Counted from the first letter of the stretch, positions 19,616 through 30,564 are shown. The stretch: DNA of 64,000 nucleotides from Betaproteobacteria bacterium (GCA_016861185.1 BOKW01000002.1:496001-560000), one strand, 5' to 3'. Numbers and translations are program-made. Notes: a model not told the origin generated them from the sequence alone.

Positions 19616-20779
19616 CTACCTCGAAAGCTGGTCCGCGTCGCGTGCGACGACCGTCCAACGGCCGTCGACGCGCTTCAGTTCGCGGTCGAAATCGACCCCG
19701 TCGACGATCTCGTTCGCCGCGAGCCGGCGCACAACGATCTCGCCGCGTGCGCGCAGCGCGCGCACCAGCGCCGCGAGCTCCGCGTCGTCGTCGCACGGAG
19801 CGAGGATCGCCGCGCGCGCGCCGTCATCCTGCCCGCGCGTCAAGTCGCGCAGGTCGATCGAAAAGCCCGTCGCCGGCCGCGCGCGGCCGAAGGCGCGCCC
19901 GATGTCGTCGTAGCGGCCGCCGCGCAGGATCGCGCCCGGCAGCGCGGGCGCGTAGGCCGCGAAGGTCACGCCCGTGTGATAGCGATAACCGTGCAGGTCC
20001 GCCAGATCGATGCTCAGCTCGTCGGCGGTCGTGCGGCGTGCGAGCTGCTCGAGGTCGTCGAGCGCGCGTCCGATCTCCGGCAGCGGCGGCAGCACGTTGC
20101 GCGCCCGTGTGATCACCTCACGGCCGCCGTGCAGGCGCGCAAGCGCGAGCAGGGCGTCGCCCGCCAGCGGATCGAGGCCGGCGACCGTATCGGCGAGCGC
20201 CGGCAGGTCCTTCGCGATCAACGCGGCGAGGATCTCGTCGGCGGCGGCCGCCGCCCCCGCGTCGGCGCCGAGGATTGCGCGCACGACGCCGGTGTGCCCG
20301 AGGTCGAGCCGCACGCGTTCGATCCCGGTACGGCGCAGCGATTCGACCGCGAGCTCGAGGATCTCCGCGTCGGCCGCAAGCCCCGGGTGGCCGTACAGCT
20401 CGGCGCCGATCTGGAAGGGCTCGCGCGTGGCGAGCGGATGCAGCGGCCGCGCGTGCAGCACGCTGCCCGCGTAGCACAGTCGCGCCACGCCGCGCCGGTT
20501 CAGGATGTGCGCGTCGATGCGCGCGACCTGCGGCGTCGTGTCGGCGCGCAATCCCATCATGCGGCCGCTCTGCTGGTCCACGAGCTTGAAGGTGCGCAGG
20601 TCGAGGTCGGCGCCCGAGCCGGTCAGCAGCGAATCGACGTATTCGGCAAGCGGCGGGATCACCAGCTCGTAGCCGTAGCTGCGGTACAGGTCGAGCAGCA
20701 CGCGGCGCAGTTCTTCGAGCCGCCGCGCCTCGTGCGGCAGCACGTCGGAGATCCCCTCGGGAAGCAACCAGCGCGCCAT
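19616..20779 (-). CDS. hisZ: ATP phosphoribosyltransferase regulatory subunit HisZ
   Basis: A histidyl-tRNA synthetase paralogue without aminoacylation activity that forms a complex with the short HisG and confers histidine feedback control. The 387-residue protein keeps the class II core (LRADTTPQVARID, QIGAELYG and the GGRYDDIGRAFG motif) but lacks a C-terminal anticodon-binding domain of hisS type. Its presence implies a short-form HisG elsewhere. Order hflC-DUF2065-hisZ-purA is typical of betaproteobacteria. Confidence 0.95.
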   Translation of the reverse strand: MARWLLPEGISDVLPHEARRLEELRRVLLDLYRSYGYELVIPPLAEYVDSLLTGSGADLDLRTFKLVDQQSGRMMGLRADTTPQVARIDAHILNRRGVARLCYAGSVLHARPLHPLATREPFQIGAELYGHPGLAADAEILELAVESLRRTGIERVRLDLGHTGVVRAILGADAGAAAAADEILAALIAKDLPALADTVAGLDPLAGDALLALARLHGGREVITRARNVLPPLPEIGRALDDLEQLARRTTADELSIDLADLHGYRYHTGVTFAAYAPALPGAILRGGRYDDIGRAFGRARPATGFSIDLRDLTRGQDDGARAAILAPCDDDAELAALVRALRARGEIVVRRLAANEIVDGVDFDRELKRVDGRWTVVARDADQLSR

Positions 20780-20817
20780 GCGAGCCCTGCGCGCCGCGCG
20801 GCGGCGCGCCCGTCCCT

Positions 20818-21003
20818 CTACGAAATGATCCAGAACAGACCGAGCCCGACGAGGATCGCGGCCAGGCCGATGAAGCGGATCTGTCCGTCGTTCAACTCGA
20901 TCACGCGCCGGAACATGTCGCGCCACGCCGCCGGCGCCAGGAACGGCATCAGGCCTTCGAGCACCAGCATCAGCGCAAACGCCAGGCCGAGTGTCGTCAG
21001 CAT
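20818..21003 (-). CDS. DUF2065 (YjeT-like) membrane protein
   Basis: A 61-residue protein with two hydrophobic segments (LGLAFALMLVLEGLMPFL and FIGLAAILVGLGLFWII) and the typical PAAWRDMFR between them. The ATG overlaps the hflC stop (TGATG). Its function is unknown; this position after hflKC is conserved in proteobacteria. Confidence 0.9.
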   Translation of the reverse strand: MLTTLGLAFALMLVLEGLMPFLAPAAWRDMFRRVIELNDGQIRFIGLAAILVGLGLFWIIS

Positions 21004-21887
21004 CAGCGCTGGCTGCGTCCGGGCGCCGGATTCTTCATGTACTTGAAGAACTCCGACGACGGGTCGATCACGAGCAGATCGGAGCGGTTGCGGAAGCTGG
21101 CGCGGTAGGCCTCGAGGCTGCGATAGAAGTTGAAGAACTCGGGGTTCTGCCCGAACGCCTGCGCGTAGATCGCGGAGGCGCGCGCGTCGCCCTCGCCCTT
21201 GATCTTCTGTGCGTCGCGGTAGGCCTCGGCCAGCAGCACCTCGCGCTGGCGATCGGCGTCGGCGCGGATCTTCTCGCCTTCGGCCGCCCCGATCGAGCGC
21301 TGCTCGGTCGCCACGCGCTGCCGCTCCGAGGCCATGCGGCGGAAGACGTCGCTGTTGATCTCGGGCACGAAATCGACGCGCTTCAGCCGGACGTCGACGA
21401 TCTCGACGCCGACCTCCTTGACGCGTTCCTGTACGGCCACGCGGATCTCCTCCATCGCGCGGTCGCGCTCGCGCGACGTGATGTCGTTGACGGTGCGCTT
21501 GTTGACCGCCTGGTTCATCGCGTCGCGCACCAGCGACGAGATCCGCTCCTGCGCGGCGCGTTCGCTGCCGGTGAAGCTGACCCAGTAGCGGCGCGGGTCG
21601 CTGATGCGCCACTTGACGAAGGAGTCGACCAGCAGGTTCTTCTTCTCCGAGGTCTGCACGCGGTCGCTCTGCGGCGTGTCGATCGTCAGGATGCGCTTGT
21701 CGACGTAGACGACGTTCTGGAACGGCGGCGGCAGCTTGAAGTGCAGTCCCGGTTCGGTGATCACTTCCTTGATCTGCCCGAGCGCGAAGACGATCGCGTA
21801 CTGCCGCTGGTCGACGATGAAGGCGCTGGCGCGGAAGACGACGGCGGCGACGATGACCGCGACGATGGTTCCGAGGATCTTGTTCAT
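21003..21887 (-). CDS. hflC: HflC, SPFH subunit of the FtsH modulator complex
   Basis: Forms with HflK a large cage around the membrane protease FtsH and modulates its proteolysis. The 294-residue protein has an N-terminal transmembrane anchor (residues 4-24) and a periplasmic SPFH/band-7 domain, with coiled-coil-forming heptads around RDRAMEEIRVAVQERVKEV and ASERQRVATEQR. It follows hflK by 16 bases. Confidence 0.97.
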   Translation of the reverse strand: MNKILGTIVAVIVAAVVFRASAFIVDQRQYAIVFALGQIKEVITEPGLHFKLPPPFQNVVYVDKRILTIDTPQSDRVQTSEKKNLLVDSFVKWRISDPRRYWVSFTGSERAAQERISSLVRDAMNQAVNKRTVNDITSRERDRAMEEIRVAVQERVKEVGVEIVDVRLKRVDFVPEINSDVFRRMASERQRVATEQRSIGAAEGEKIRADADRQREVLLAEAYRDAQKIKGEGDARASAIYAQAFGQNPEFFNFYRSLEAYRASFRNRSDLLVIDPSSEFFKYMKNPAPGRSQR

Positions 21888-21903
21888 GGCGTCCTCTGCG
21901 CGC

Positions 21904-23178
21904 TCAACGCGTCTCGCGTTCGCGGCTGCGCGCGCCGTCGCGCGCGCGCGCGTCGCTGGGCGCCGGCTCGGGCGCCACCGGCGTCGGCGGCGCCGGAATC
22001 ACGCGCGCGCCCTGGCCGGCCTCGGCGATCGCCTGCTGCATCAGCTTGTCGAACGGCAGGAACAGCACGTTGTTGCCGCCGCGGGCGTCGACCATCACCT
22101 TGGTCGAGTTCGTGAAGATCTGCTGCATCGCCTCGAGGTACATCCGGTCGCGCGTGACCGCGGGCGCCTTGTTGTATTCGGCGAGGATCTGGCGGAAGCG
22201 AACCGCGTCGCCCTGCGCGGTTTCCACGACGCGCGTGCGGTAGCCCTCGGCCTCCTGCAGCAGGCGCGAAGCGGTGCCGCGCGCCTTCGGCACGACGTCG
22301 TTGGCGTAGGCCTGCCCTTCGTTGATCAGACGCTCACGGTCCTGGCCGGCCTTGACCGCGTCGTCGAACGCCGCCTGCACCTGCTCGGGCGGCTGCGCGT
22401 TCTGGATCGCGACTTCGAGCACGAGGATGCCGGTGCCGTAGCGATCGAGCATCGCCTGCATGCGCTGCCGCGTCGAGTCGGCGATCTCCTGGCGCGACTC
22501 GAAAAGCACGGCGTCCATCAGGCGCCGCCCGACGACCTCGCGCATCGCGGACTCGGCGACCTGCGTCACAGTTTCGCTCGCGCTGCCGCCGGTGAAGCGG
22601 TGGTTGAAGACGAAGTCGCGCGCGCCGTTCACGTCTTCCCTGATGCGGTACTGGACCGTGAAGTGCATGTCGACGATGTTCTCGTCGTCGGTCAGCATCA
22701 GGGCTTCCTTCAGGCGGTCGCCGCGTCCGCGCGCGCCGATCTCGAGCGTGCGCACCGACAACACGTCGACGACTTCGTGCGACTGGATCGGCCAGGGCAT
22801 GCGCCAGCGGAAGCCCGGCGGCGTCGTGGCGTCGTACTTGCCGAAGGTCGTGACCACGCCGACCTGACCTTCCTGCACGATGTAGAAGCCGCTGCCCATC
22901 CAGATCACGACCGCAGCCGCGAGGATCGCGAGCACCCCGAGGCCGGCGCCCTTGGCGTCGGGCCGAAACGACCCCATGCCGCCGCCACCGCCGGTGCCGC
23001 GCCCGCCGCCGCGTCGACCGAACAAGCCGTTCAACCGCCGGTTGAAGTCGCGCCAGAGTTCGTCGAGGTCGGGCGGCCCGTCCTGCCCGCCCGGACGCTG
23101 CGGCCTGCGCTCGTCGTCCTTGCCATCGCCGGAACCGGAACCGCCGCCGCGACCCCACTGCGGGTCGTTCAGCGACAT
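21904..23178 (-). CDS. hflK: HflK, SPFH subunit of the FtsH modulator complex
   Basis: Partner of HflC. The 424-residue protein starts with a Gly/Arg/Asp-rich cytosolic tail (MSLNDPQWGRGGGSGSGD), then a transmembrane segment around residues 85-105 (LAILAAAVVIWMGSGFYIV), then the SPFH domain and an Ala/Pro-rich end. I chose the ATG at 23178 because it gives the conserved MSLNDPQWG; an ATG eight codons upstream (23202) is also open. Confidence 0.95.
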   Translation of the reverse strand: MSLNDPQWGRGGGSGSGDGKDDERRPQRPGGQDGPPDLDELWRDFNRRLNGLFGRRGGGRGTGGGGGMGSFRPDAKGAGLGVLAILAAAVVIWMGSGFYIVQEGQVGVVTTFGKYDATTPPGFRWRMPWPIQSHEVVDVLSVRTLEIGARGRGDRLKEALMLTDDENIVDMHFTVQYRIREDVNGARDFVFNHRFTGGSASETVTQVAESAMREVVGRRLMDAVLFESRQEIADSTRQRMQAMLDRYGTGILVLEVAIQNAQPPEQVQAAFDDAVKAGQDRERLINEGQAYANDVVPKARGTASRLLQEAEGYRTRVVETAQGDAVRFRQILAEYNKAPAVTRDRMYLEAMQQIFTNSTKVMVDARGGNNVLFLPFDKLMQQAIAEAGQGARVIPAPPTPVAPEPAPSDARARDGARSRERETR

Positions 23179-23244
23179 TGCGAGACCAAACAGGGAAACC
23201 ATGAACGCTTGCCGAGGAAGAACGCGCGGTCCAGCCGCGCCGGA

Positions 23245-24423
23245 TTAGGCAGGAGCACCGAACGACGCCGGGGACTCGATCTCGGAAAGCGCGGCGGCTG
23301 CAGCGCGGGTCTGGCGCGCACGTTCGGCGATCGCCTCGCGCAGCAGGTCCAGTCCCTGCCCCGACATCGCACTGACGAAAACGGCGTGGATGCTACCACA
23401 GGGGTCCCTCTCGACCGACGGCGCGCGGTCGATGCGATCGATCTTGTTGTAGACGACGAGCCGCGGCACCTGCGCCGCACCGATTTCCTCGAGCACGCGC
23501 TCGACCTCGGCCATCTGCGCGGCCCGCGCGGGGGTGGAGACGTCCACCACGTGCAGCAGCAGATCGGCTTCGACCGACTCCTCGAGCGTCGACTTGAAGG
23601 CCTCGACGAGCTGGTGCGGCAGCCCGCGGATGAAGCCGACCGTGTCCGACAGCACGACGCCCACGTCGTCGGCCACGTGGCAGCGCCGCGAGGTCGTGTC
23701 GAGCGTCGCGAAAAGCTGGTCGGCGGCGAAGGCGCCGGCGCGCGTAAGCGCGTTGAACAGCGTCGACTTGCCGGCGTTGGTGTAGCCGACCAGCGAAACG
23801 GAGAACACGTCGCGCCGCGCGCGCGCGCGCCGCTGCGTGCGGCGTTGCTTGTGCAGCGTCTTCAGGCGCTCGCGCAGCAGCTTGACGCGGGAGGCGATCA
23901 TGCGGCGGTCCAGTTCGATCTGCTTTTCGCCCGGGCCGCCGGTCTTGCCGAGGCCGCCGCGCTGCCGCTCCAGGTGCGTCCAGCCGCGCACCAGCCGCGT
24001 CGAGAGATGTTCGAGCTGGGCGAGTTCGACCTGCAGCTTGCCCTCGCGGCTCTTCGCACGCTGCGCGAAGATGTCGAGGATGAGCGCCGTGCGGTCCAGC
24101 ACCGGAACCTCGAGCTCGCGTTCGAGGTTGCGCTGCTGCGCCGGCGACAGCGCGACGTCGAACAGCGCCACGCCCGCGTCGGCCATCTTGAGCTGCGCCG
24201 CGAGTTCCTCGACCTTGCCGCCGCCGAGGTAGTGCGCGGGATCGGGGCGTTCGCGGCGCGCGCTGAAGCTGCCGCGGATCTCGTAGCCGGCCGAGCGCGC
24301 AAGTTCGATCATTTCGTCGAGCGCGTCCTGCGCCGCGTGCGCGGCAGCGCCGCGCCCGAGCGTCACGCTGACGACGAGCGCGCGCGAACTGCGGTTCACG
24401 CGTCCGGAATCGACCTGGAACAC
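23245..24423 (-). CDS. hflX: GTPase HflX
   Basis: Ribosome-associated GTPase that splits stalled or hibernating 70S ribosomes. The 392-residue protein has the HflX N-terminal domain (HYLGGGKVEELA; glycine-rich GGLGKTGGPGEKQIELDRR) and a G domain with GYTNAGKSTL near residue 212, DTVGFIRGLPH and NKID. The best start is a GTG at 24423, two bases after the hfq stop; no ATG lies near. Clustering hfq-hflX-hflK-hflC is conserved. Confidence 0.95.
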   Translation of the reverse strand: MFQVDSGRVNRSSRALVVSVTLGRGAAAHAAQDALDEMIELARSAGYEIRGSFSARRERPDPAHYLGGGKVEELAAQLKMADAGVALFDVALSPAQQRNLERELEVPVLDRTALILDIFAQRAKSREGKLQVELAQLEHLSTRLVRGWTHLERQRGGLGKTGGPGEKQIELDRRMIASRVKLLRERLKTLHKQRRTQRRARARRDVFSVSLVGYTNAGKSTLFNALTRAGAFAADQLFATLDTTSRRCHVADDVGVVLSDTVGFIRGLPHQLVEAFKSTLEESVEADLLLHVVDVSTPARAAQMAEVERVLEEIGAAQVPRLVVYNKIDRIDRAPSVERDPCGSIHAVFVSAMSGQGLDLLREAIAERARQTRAAAAALSEIESPASFGAPA

Positions 24424-24425
24424 GC

Positions 24426-24662
24426 TCAGGTCGAAGCCTCCGTCGTGCTGAGGTTGACCGGCCGCGCCGGCACCACGGTGGAGATCGCGTGCTTGTAGAC
24501 CATCTGCGTCACCGTGTTCCTCAGCAGGACCACGTACTGGTCGAACGACTCGATCTGGCCCTGCAGCTTGATACCGTTGACCAGGTAGATCGACACCGGA
24601 ACATGCTCCTTGCGCAGCGCGTTCAGGAAGGGGTCTTGTAGAAGTTGCCCTTTGTTGCTCAT
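24426..24662 (-). CDS. hfq: RNA chaperone Hfq
   Basis: Hexameric Sm-like protein that helps small RNAs pair with mRNAs. The 78-residue product carries Sm1 ([20 protein letters not shown], residues 22-41) and Sm2 ([11 protein letters not shown]). QDPFLNALR gives the proximal-face contacts. The C-terminal tail is short, as in other betaproteobacteria. Confidence 0.98.
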   Translation of the reverse strand: MSNKGQLLQDPFLNALRKEHVPVSIYLVNGIKLQGQIESFDQYVVLLRNTVTQMVYKHAISTVVPARPVNLSTTEAST

Positions 24663-24730
24663 GTTGGCTCCGATCGTTGGACGAACGCCGCGTCAAGCTG
24701 GGCGGCCCGGCGGCCGCGCGCGATGATGCT

Positions 24731-24758
24731 TAGATAGGCGCCCGGCACCGAAATTCAA
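24731..24758 (-). promoter_or_regulatory. Possible hfq promoter
   Basis: In the 136-base gap between der and hfq an unusually AT-rich patch holds TTGAAT (24758-24753), a 16-base spacer and TATCTA (24736-24731) on the minus strand. The hexamers are only fair matches, so this is tentative. Confidence 0.35.
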
Positions 24759-24798
24759 TGTAAAGGAAAAGCCCTGCCTTTGCCACCGCACGCCCGCG

Positions 24799-26124
24799 CT
24801 AGCCCGCATAGGGGTTTGTTCCGGTCCGGAACTCGATGCGCAGCGGCGTGCCTTCGAGCTTGAACTGCTCGCGGAAATAGCCTTCGAGGTAGCGCCGGTA
24901 GCTGTCGTGTACGTGGCCGAGCGCGTTGCCGTGGATCACGATCACAGGCGGGTTCTGCCCGCCCTGGTGCGCGTAGCGCAGCTTGGGGCGCGAACGGCCT
25001 GCGCGCGGCGGCGGCTGCCGCTCGACCGCCGCGTGCAGCGCGCGCGTCAGCCGCGGCGTGGGCAGCTTGGCGAAGGCGGCGCGGTGCGCGCCCGCGACCG
25101 AGCGCATCAGCGCGGCGAGTCCCGTGCCTCTTTTGGCCGAGATGAAGTGCAGCCGCGCCCAGCTCAGGAAGTGCAGCTTGCGGTCAAGTTCGCGCTTGAT
25201 CAGCGTGCGGTGGTATTCGTCGAGCCCGTCCCATTTGTTGACCGCGACGACCAGCGCGCGCCCGGCTTCGAGGATGAAGCCCGCGATGTGCGCGTCCTGC
25301 TCGGCGATCTCCAGCGCGCCGTCGAGCAGCAGCACCGCGACGTTGCAGCGCTCGATCGCCTGCAGCGTCTTGACGACCGAGAACTTCTCGATCGTCTCGA
25401 ACACCTTGCCCTTGCGGCGCAGCCCGGCCGTGTCGATCAGCGTGTAGCGCTCGGCGCCGTAGTCGAACTCGACTTCGATCGCGTCGCGCGTGGTGCCTGG
25501 CTGGTCGAACGCAATCATGCGTTCCTCGCCGAGCAGCGCGTTGACCAGCGTCGACTTGCCGACGTTCGGCCGGCCGACGATCGCCACCCGGATCCGCCCG
25601 CCCTCGCCCGGCGCTTCGACCAGTTCGGGCAACGCCTCGAATCCCGCCAGCACGATCTCCATCAGGTGAGCGACGCCGTCGCCGTGCGCCGCGGAGATCG
25701 GATGCGGCTCGCCGAGCCCCAGTTCGTGGAACTCCGCGGTCGCTTCCGGCGGCAGGCCTTCGGCCTTGTTAACCGCGAGCACGACGCGCCGGCCCGCCAC
25801 GCGCAGCCGCTCGGCGATGCGCCGGTCCTGCGCGGTCAGTCCGTCGCGCGCGTCGAGCACGAGAACGACCACATCGCTTTCGGCGATCGCGGCTTCGGCC
25901 TGCCCGGCCATCTCCTTGACGATGCCTTCGTGTGCGACCGGCTCGAAACCGCCGGTGTCGATGGCGATGTACGGCACCGGACCGACGCGCCCGGCGCCGT
26001 AATGGCGGTCGCGCGTCAACCCCGGAAAGTCCGCCACCAGCGCCGCGCGCGAGCGCGTCAGCCGGTTGAACAGCGTCGACTTGCCGACGTTGGGCCGCCC
26101 GACGATCGCCACGACGGGTTTCAT
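24799..26124 (-). CDS. der: Ribosome biogenesis GTPase Der (EngA)
   Basis: Tandem GTPase needed for 50S subunit maturation. The 441-residue protein has two G domains, each with GRPNVGKST (residues 9-17 and about 180), DTGG/DTAG switch motifs and NK[AW]xG specificity motifs, followed by a KH-like domain ending near [15 protein letters not shown]. It follows bamB by 16 bases. Confidence 0.98.
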   Translation of the reverse strand: MKPVVAIVGRPNVGKSTLFNRLTRSRAALVADFPGLTRDRHYGAGRVGPVPYIAIDTGGFEPVAHEGIVKEMAGQAEAAIAESDVVVLVLDARDGLTAQDRRIAERLRVAGRRVVLAVNKAEGLPPEATAEFHELGLGEPHPISAAHGDGVAHLMEIVLAGFEALPELVEAPGEGGRIRVAIVGRPNVGKSTLVNALLGEERMIAFDQPGTTRDAIEVEFDYGAERYTLIDTAGLRRKGKVFETIEKFSVVKTLQAIERCNVAVLLLDGALEIAEQDAHIAGFILEAGRALVVAVNKWDGLDEYHRTLIKRELDRKLHFLSWARLHFISAKRGTGLAALMRSVAGAHRAAFAKLPTPRLTRALHAAVERQPPPRAGRSRPKLRYAHQGGQNPPVIVIHGNALGHVHDSYRRYLEGYFREQFKLEGTPLRIEFRTGTNPYAG

Positions 26125-26140
26125 GCTTGCGCCGTCGGCC

Positions 26141-27295
26141 CTAGTGCGCGGCCGCCAGCAGCGCGACCGTGCCGTCCTGCGTCTGCACGACGAGCCCGTC
26201 GGCCCAGCGCTGCGGTCGCGCGACGATCGCGCCGGAGTCGACGCGCACGCGCCCGGCGAACGCACCGTCGGCCGCCGACAGCAGGTGCACGTATCCGGCG
26301 AGGTCGCCGACCGCAACGGCGCGACCGAACTCGGCCGGCGTGGTCAGCGCGCGGTTGGCGAGCCTGTCGTTCTTCCACACGCTCGCGCCGGCGTCGCGGG
26401 TGAACGCCAGTACGTTCGCGCGCGCGTCGACCGCGTAGACCTGCGACTCGCCGATGCCCACGCCGGCGCCTGCGGAAAGCTCCCGCGCCCAGCGCAGGTT
26501 GCCGTTGACCGCGTCGGCGCAGACGATGCGCCCCTGGAAACTCGCGGCGCACAGATCGCGGCCCGCGACCGCCACCGCGCCGACGACGTCGGCGAGCCGC
26601 TCGACCTCGGTCGTGCCCTTCGGCTCCGACACCGCCACTTCCCAGCGCGCCGCGCCGTTGGCGAGCGCCACGCCGACCAGTCGTCCGCCGGGGAAACCGA
26701 CGACGACGTTGTCGCCGGCGAACGCCATTTCGGTGCCGACCCGCAGCGAAAGCGGCGGTTGCTGCCGCTGGTAGGTCCAGCGCCGCTTGCCGCTCTCGGC
26801 TTCGAAGGCGGTGACGCGATGATCGGTCGAGCGAACGACCACCACGCCGCGCCCGACCAGCGGGGGCGCGGTCACGTCGCTCGAAACCTGGGCGCGCCAA
26901 CGCAGCTTGCCTTCGACGTCGTAGGCCAGCACTTCGCCGCGCGGCGTGGCCACCGCCACTATCAGCCCGTCGGAGCCCACGCCGGCCGAGATCGGCGCTT
27001 CGGCGTCGACGCGCCAGACCACGCGGCCCGTTTCCGGCGCGATCCGCACCAGCGTGCCGTCGGCGGCCGCCGCGTAGACCGCGTTCTCGACCACGGCGGG
27101 CTGCAGCGGCGCCCCGCGCGCCGCACCGATCGACACCGACCAGCGGGTGCGCAGTTCGACCGCGGGCTTGATCTCGGTGAGTTCGGCCGGTTTGAGCGAG
27201 GGGTCCTTGCTCGACGCGCAGGCGCCGAGCAGCGCTGCGCCGAACACCGTGCAGGCGAGCGCGCGCAGCGGCGGCGCGGAATGCGCTGACTTCAT
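26141..27295 (-). CDS. bamB: Outer membrane assembly lipoprotein BamB
   Basis: Beta-propeller lipoprotein of the BAM complex that inserts outer-membrane proteins. The 384-residue precursor has a signal peptide ending in the lipobox LLGAC (Cys near residue 26), and eight PQQ-like repeats with the recurrent A-GDLxGYV/W pattern. The ATG at 27295 gives the proper signal peptide; a longer start would not. It sits between der and yfgM, the usual order. Confidence 0.95.
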   Translation of the reverse strand: MKSAHSAPPLRALACTVFGAALLGACASSKDPSLKPAELTEIKPAVELRTRWSVSIGAARGAPLQPAVVENAVYAAAADGTLVRIAPETGRVVWRVDAEAPISAGVGSDGLIVAVATPRGEVLAYDVEGKLRWRAQVSSDVTAPPLVGRGVVVVRSTDHRVTAFEAESGKRRWTYQRQQPPLSLRVGTEMAFAGDNVVVGFPGGRLVGVALANGAARWEVAVSEPKGTTEVERLADVVGAVAVAGRDLCAASFQGRIVCADAVNGNLRWARELSAGAGVGIGESQVYAVDARANVLAFTRDAGASVWKNDRLANRALTTPAEFGRAVAVGDLAGYVHLLSAADGAFAGRVRVDSGAIVARPQRWADGLVVQTQDGTVALLAAAH

Positions 27296-27302
27296 GGGCG
27301 CC

Positions 27303-27944
27303 TCAGGACGCGAGCGGCGCCGGCAGCGCATCGAGCTTCAACTGGATCAGCGCGCGCAGCGGGTGCTGCGCATCGGCCTTCGCGAGGGCCTCGCGATACG
27401 CGGCGCGCGCCTCCTCGATCCTGTTCTGCGCGACCAGGATGTCGCCGCGCCGATCGGCGAATGCGGCCGCGTGCGCGCCGGGAACGTCGCCGGACAGCGT
27501 CTTCAGCGCCTCGTCGTACGCCTTTTCGTCGAGCAGCACGCCGGCCAGCCGTACGCGCGCGATCGGCGCGAACTCGGCGCGGCCCGACTTCTCGATCACC
27601 CAGACCAGCTGCGCTTTGGCCGCGTTCAGATCGCCCGCCTCGTGGTAGGCCTTCGCGGCATTGAGCGCCGCCATCGGCGCGTACACCGTGCGGCCGTACT
27701 GCTCGATGATCGTGCCGGCCAGCTCCTTCGTGCGCGCGGCGTCGCGCGCCGCGAGCGCCTTAAGGAACTGCTCGTAGACCGCCGCCGCCTGGCTGGCCTG
27801 GTTGCGCTCGTACCAGCGCCAGCCGTTGTATGCGGCGAAGGCGAACAGCACCAGCGTGACGACGGTGAGGATGAAGTTGCCGTACTTGTCCCACCACGCC
27901 TTGAAGGTCGCAAGCTGTTCCTGTTCCTGCAGATCGTAGGCCAT
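27303..27944 (-). CDS. YfgM-like tetratricopeptide membrane protein
   Basis: A 213-residue inner-membrane protein with one transmembrane anchor (about residues 23-42, FILTVVTLVLFAFAAYNGW) and a periplasmic TPR-like helical region. In E. coli YfgM associates with the SecYEG-PpiD translocon and affects the Rcs response. The start MAYDLQEQEQLATFKAWW is characteristic. It is placed between hisS and bamB as in other proteobacteria. Confidence 0.93.
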   Translation of the reverse strand: MAYDLQEQEQLATFKAWWDKYGNFILTVVTLVLFAFAAYNGWRWYERNQASQAAAVYEQFLKALAARDAARTKELAGTIIEQYGRTVYAPMAALNAAKAYHEAGDLNAAKAQLVWVIEKSGRAEFAPIARVRLAGVLLDEKAYDEALKTLSGDVPGAHAAAFADRRGDILVAQNRIEEARAAYREALAKADAQHPLRALIQLKLDALPAPLAS

Positions 27945-27968
27945 GCCCGATACGCTCCCTTGTTGTCC

Positions 27969-29270
27969 CTATTCCGACAGCGACTCCAGCGCCTCGACCA
28001 GCGCGTCACCGAGCCGGTCCAGCGCGACCGCCTTCTGTTCGGCGAACGGCCACGCGCCGTCGCGCGCGCGCAGCGCCTTGACCGCCGCCGTGCCGGCCGC
28101 CAGCTCCGCTTCGCCGACGATCACTGCGAACTCCGCGCCGCTGGCATCCGCTTTCTTCATCTGCGACTTCAGGCTCGACTCGCCGGCGTGCAGCAGCACG
28201 TCGAGGCCGGTGTCGCGCATCGACTCGGCGGCGCGCATCGCGGCGGCGAGCGTGGCGCCGCCCTGGTGCAGCACGTAGACGTCGCACAGCGGCCGCTGCG
28301 GCACGCCGGCGGCTTCGCGCATCAGATCGATGACGCGCTCGACGCCGATCGCGAAGCCGCACGCCGGCGCGGGTTTGCCGCCGAGCATCTCGATCAGCGG
28401 ATCGTAGCGGCCGCCGCCGCAGATCGTCCCCTGCGCCCCCAGGCGGTCGGTGATCCACTCGAAGACCGTCAGGTTGTAGTAGTCGAGCCCGCGTACAAGC
28501 CGCGGGTTGATCGCGTATTCGACGCCATTGGCGCGCAGCAGCTGCTGCAGCCGCTCGAAGTGCGCGCGGGAGGCGTCGCCGAGGTACTCGATCAGCCGCG
28601 GCGCGCCTTCGACGAGCGGCTGCATCGCCGGGTTCTTGGTGTCCAGGATGCGCAGCGGATTGGTGTGCAGGCGGCGTCGCGCGTCGGCATCGAGCTGGCC
28701 GTGGTGCCGCTCGAAGTACGCGACCAGGTCCTTGCGGTGCTGCAGCCTTTCGTCGAGCTGGCCCAGCGAATTCAGCTCGAGGCGCACCGGGCCGACGCCC
28801 AGCACGTCCCATAGCCGCTTGAGCATCAGGATCAGCTCCGCGTCGACGTCCGGCCCCGGGAAGCCCAGCGCTTCGGCGCCGACCTGATGAAACTGCCGGT
28901 AGCGGCCGCGCTGCGGTCGCTCGTGGCGGAACATCGGACCCATGTACCAGAGCCGGCGCGGGCCGTCGTACAGCAGGTTGTGCTCGATCACCGCGCGCAC
29001 GACCGACGCGGTGTTCTCCGGCCGCAGCGTGAGCTGCTCGCCGTTCAGCGTGTCGGTGAAGGAGTACATCTCCTTCTCGACGATGTCGGTCACCTCGCCG
29101 ATGCCGCGCGTGAACACCGCCGTGTGCTCGAGGATCGGCGTGCGGATCTGCTGGTAGCCGTAGCTCTTCAGCAGATCGACGACGCGCGCCTCGAACGTCT
29201 CCCACAGCGGCGCGTCCGCGGGCAACAGATCGTTCATGCCGCGGATCGCAGCAAGCTTCTGTTTGCTCAT
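27969..29270 (-). CDS. hisS: Histidyl-tRNA synthetase
   Basis: Class II aminoacyl-tRNA synthetase. The 433-residue protein shows motif 2 ([17 protein letters not shown]), the two histidine-specific blocks ([15 protein letters not shown] and [14 protein letters not shown]), motif 3 ([12 protein letters not shown]) and a C-terminal anticodon-binding domain. The ATG at 29270 gives [17 protein letters not shown], the family N terminus, five bases after the ispG stop. Confidence 0.98.
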   Translation of the reverse strand: MSKQKLAAIRGMNDLLPADAPLWETFEARVVDLLKSYGYQQIRTPILEHTAVFTRGIGEVTDIVEKEMYSFTDTLNGEQLTLRPENTASVVRAVIEHNLLYDGPRRLWYMGPMFRHERPQRGRYRQFHQVGAEALGFPGPDVDAELILMLKRLWDVLGVGPVRLELNSLGQLDERLQHRKDLVAYFERHHGQLDADARRRLHTNPLRILDTKNPAMQPLVEGAPRLIEYLGDASRAHFERLQQLLRANGVEYAINPRLVRGLDYYNLTVFEWITDRLGAQGTICGGGRYDPLIEMLGGKPAPACGFAIGVERVIDLMREAAGVPQRPLCDVYVLHQGGATLAAAMRAAESMRDTGLDVLLHAGESSLKSQMKKADASGAEFAVIVGEAELAAGTAAVKALRARDGAWPFAEQKAVALDRLGDALVEALESLSE

Positions 29271-29275
29271 CTTCT

Positions 29276-30556
29276 TCAGGCGTGCGCGCGCCCGTACCTG
29301 CGCTGCACGTAGTCCTCGACGATCGCCTGGAACTCCTCGGCGATCCGTTCCCCCTTCAGCGTCACCGTGCGCTCGCCGTCGACGAACACGGGCGCCACGG
29401 GAAGTTCGCCGGTGCCAGGCAGGCTGATACCGACGTTCGCGTGCTTGCTTTCGCCCGGACCGTTGACCACGCAGCCCATCACCGCAACGTGCATCGATTC
29501 GACGCCCGGATACTGCGCGCGCCAGACGGGCATCTGCGTGCGCAGATAGGCCTGGATCTTGTCGGCGAGCTCCTGGAAGAAGGTGCTCGTCGTCCGCCCG
29601 CAGCCGGGACAGGCGATCACCTGCGGCGCGAACGCGCGCAAGCCGAGCGCCTGCAGGATCTGCTGCGCGACTTCGACTTCCTTGGTGCGCGGCTCGCCGG
29701 GCGCGGGCGTCAGCGAAACGCGGATCGTGTCGCCGATGCCTTCCTGCAGCAGCACCGCCAGCGCCGCGGTCGACGCGACGATGCCCTTGCTGCCGATGCC
29801 GGCCTCGGTGAGCCCCAGATGCAGCGGGTAGTCGCAACGGCGCGCCAGCTCACGATAGACGGTGATCAGGTCCTGCACGCCGCTGACCTTGGCCGAAAGG
29901 ACGATCCGGTCGCCGGACAGACCGAGCGACTCGGCGCGCTGCGCGCTTTCGATCGCCGAGCGCACGAGCGCCTCGCGCAGCACTTCGCTCGCATCCGACG
30001 GTTCAGCGCGCCGCGCGTTGTCGTCCATCATGCGCGCCAGCAGCTCCTGGTCGAGGCTGCCCCAGTTGACGCCGATGCGCACCGGCTTGCCGTAACGGCA
30101 CGCGACCTCGATCATCCGGGCGAAGTTGTCCTCGCGCCTGGCGCCCTTGCCGACGTTACCCGGATTGATCCGATACTTCGACAGCGCCTGTGCGCAATCC
30201 GGATGCTGCGTCAGCAGCTTGTGGCCGTTGTAGTGGAAGTCGCCGACCAGCGGAACGTCCACGCCCATGCGGTCGAGCTGGGCACGGATCGCGGCAACCT
30301 CGCGCGCTGCCTCCGGCGTGTTGACCGTGATGCGGACGACCTCCGAGCCGGCGGCTGCAAGCTCCTTGACCTGGATCGCGGTGGCGATCGCATCGGCCGT
30401 ATCGGTGTTGGTCATCGACTGCACGAGCACCGGCGCACCGCCGCCGATGCGCACGGCGCGGTCGCCCCAGCGCACCTCGACCTGCCGCGTGCGGCGCCGG
30501 GCGGAGGCACCCGCGCGCGTCGGCGCGCAGTTCCAGGCGTCGGTCGGCGACTTCAT
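29276..30556 (-). CDS. ispG: 4-hydroxy-3-methylbut-2-enyl diphosphate synthase IspG
   Basis: Iron-sulfur enzyme of the non-mevalonate isoprenoid pathway that converts the cyclic diphosphate MEcPP to HMBPP. The 426-residue protein has the TIM-barrel start ([13 protein letters not shown]), and the cluster cysteines in ACPGCGRTT and [10 protein letters not shown], with the partner Glu in the latter. The length matches the betaproteobacterial form, longer than E. coli. Confidence 0.97.
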   Translation of the reverse strand: MKSPTDAWNCAPTRAGASARRRTRQVEVRWGDRAVRIGGGAPVLVQSMTNTDTADAIATAIQVKELAAAGSEVVRITVNTPEAAREVAAIRAQLDRMGVDVPLVGDFHYNGHKLLTQHPDCAQALSKYRINPGNVGKGARREDNFARMIEVACRYGKPVRIGVNWGSLDQELLARMMDDNARRAEPSDASEVLREALVRSAIESAQRAESLGLSGDRIVLSAKVSGVQDLITVYRELARRCDYPLHLGLTEAGIGSKGIVASTAALAVLLQEGIGDTIRVSLTPAPGEPRTKEVEVAQQILQALGLRAFAPQVIACPGCGRTTSTFFQELADKIQAYLRTQMPVWRAQYPGVESMHVAVMGCVVNGPGESKHANVGISLPGTGELPVAPVFVDGERTVTLKGERIAEEFQAIVEDYVQRRYGRAHA

Positions 30557-30564
30557 CCGCTTGC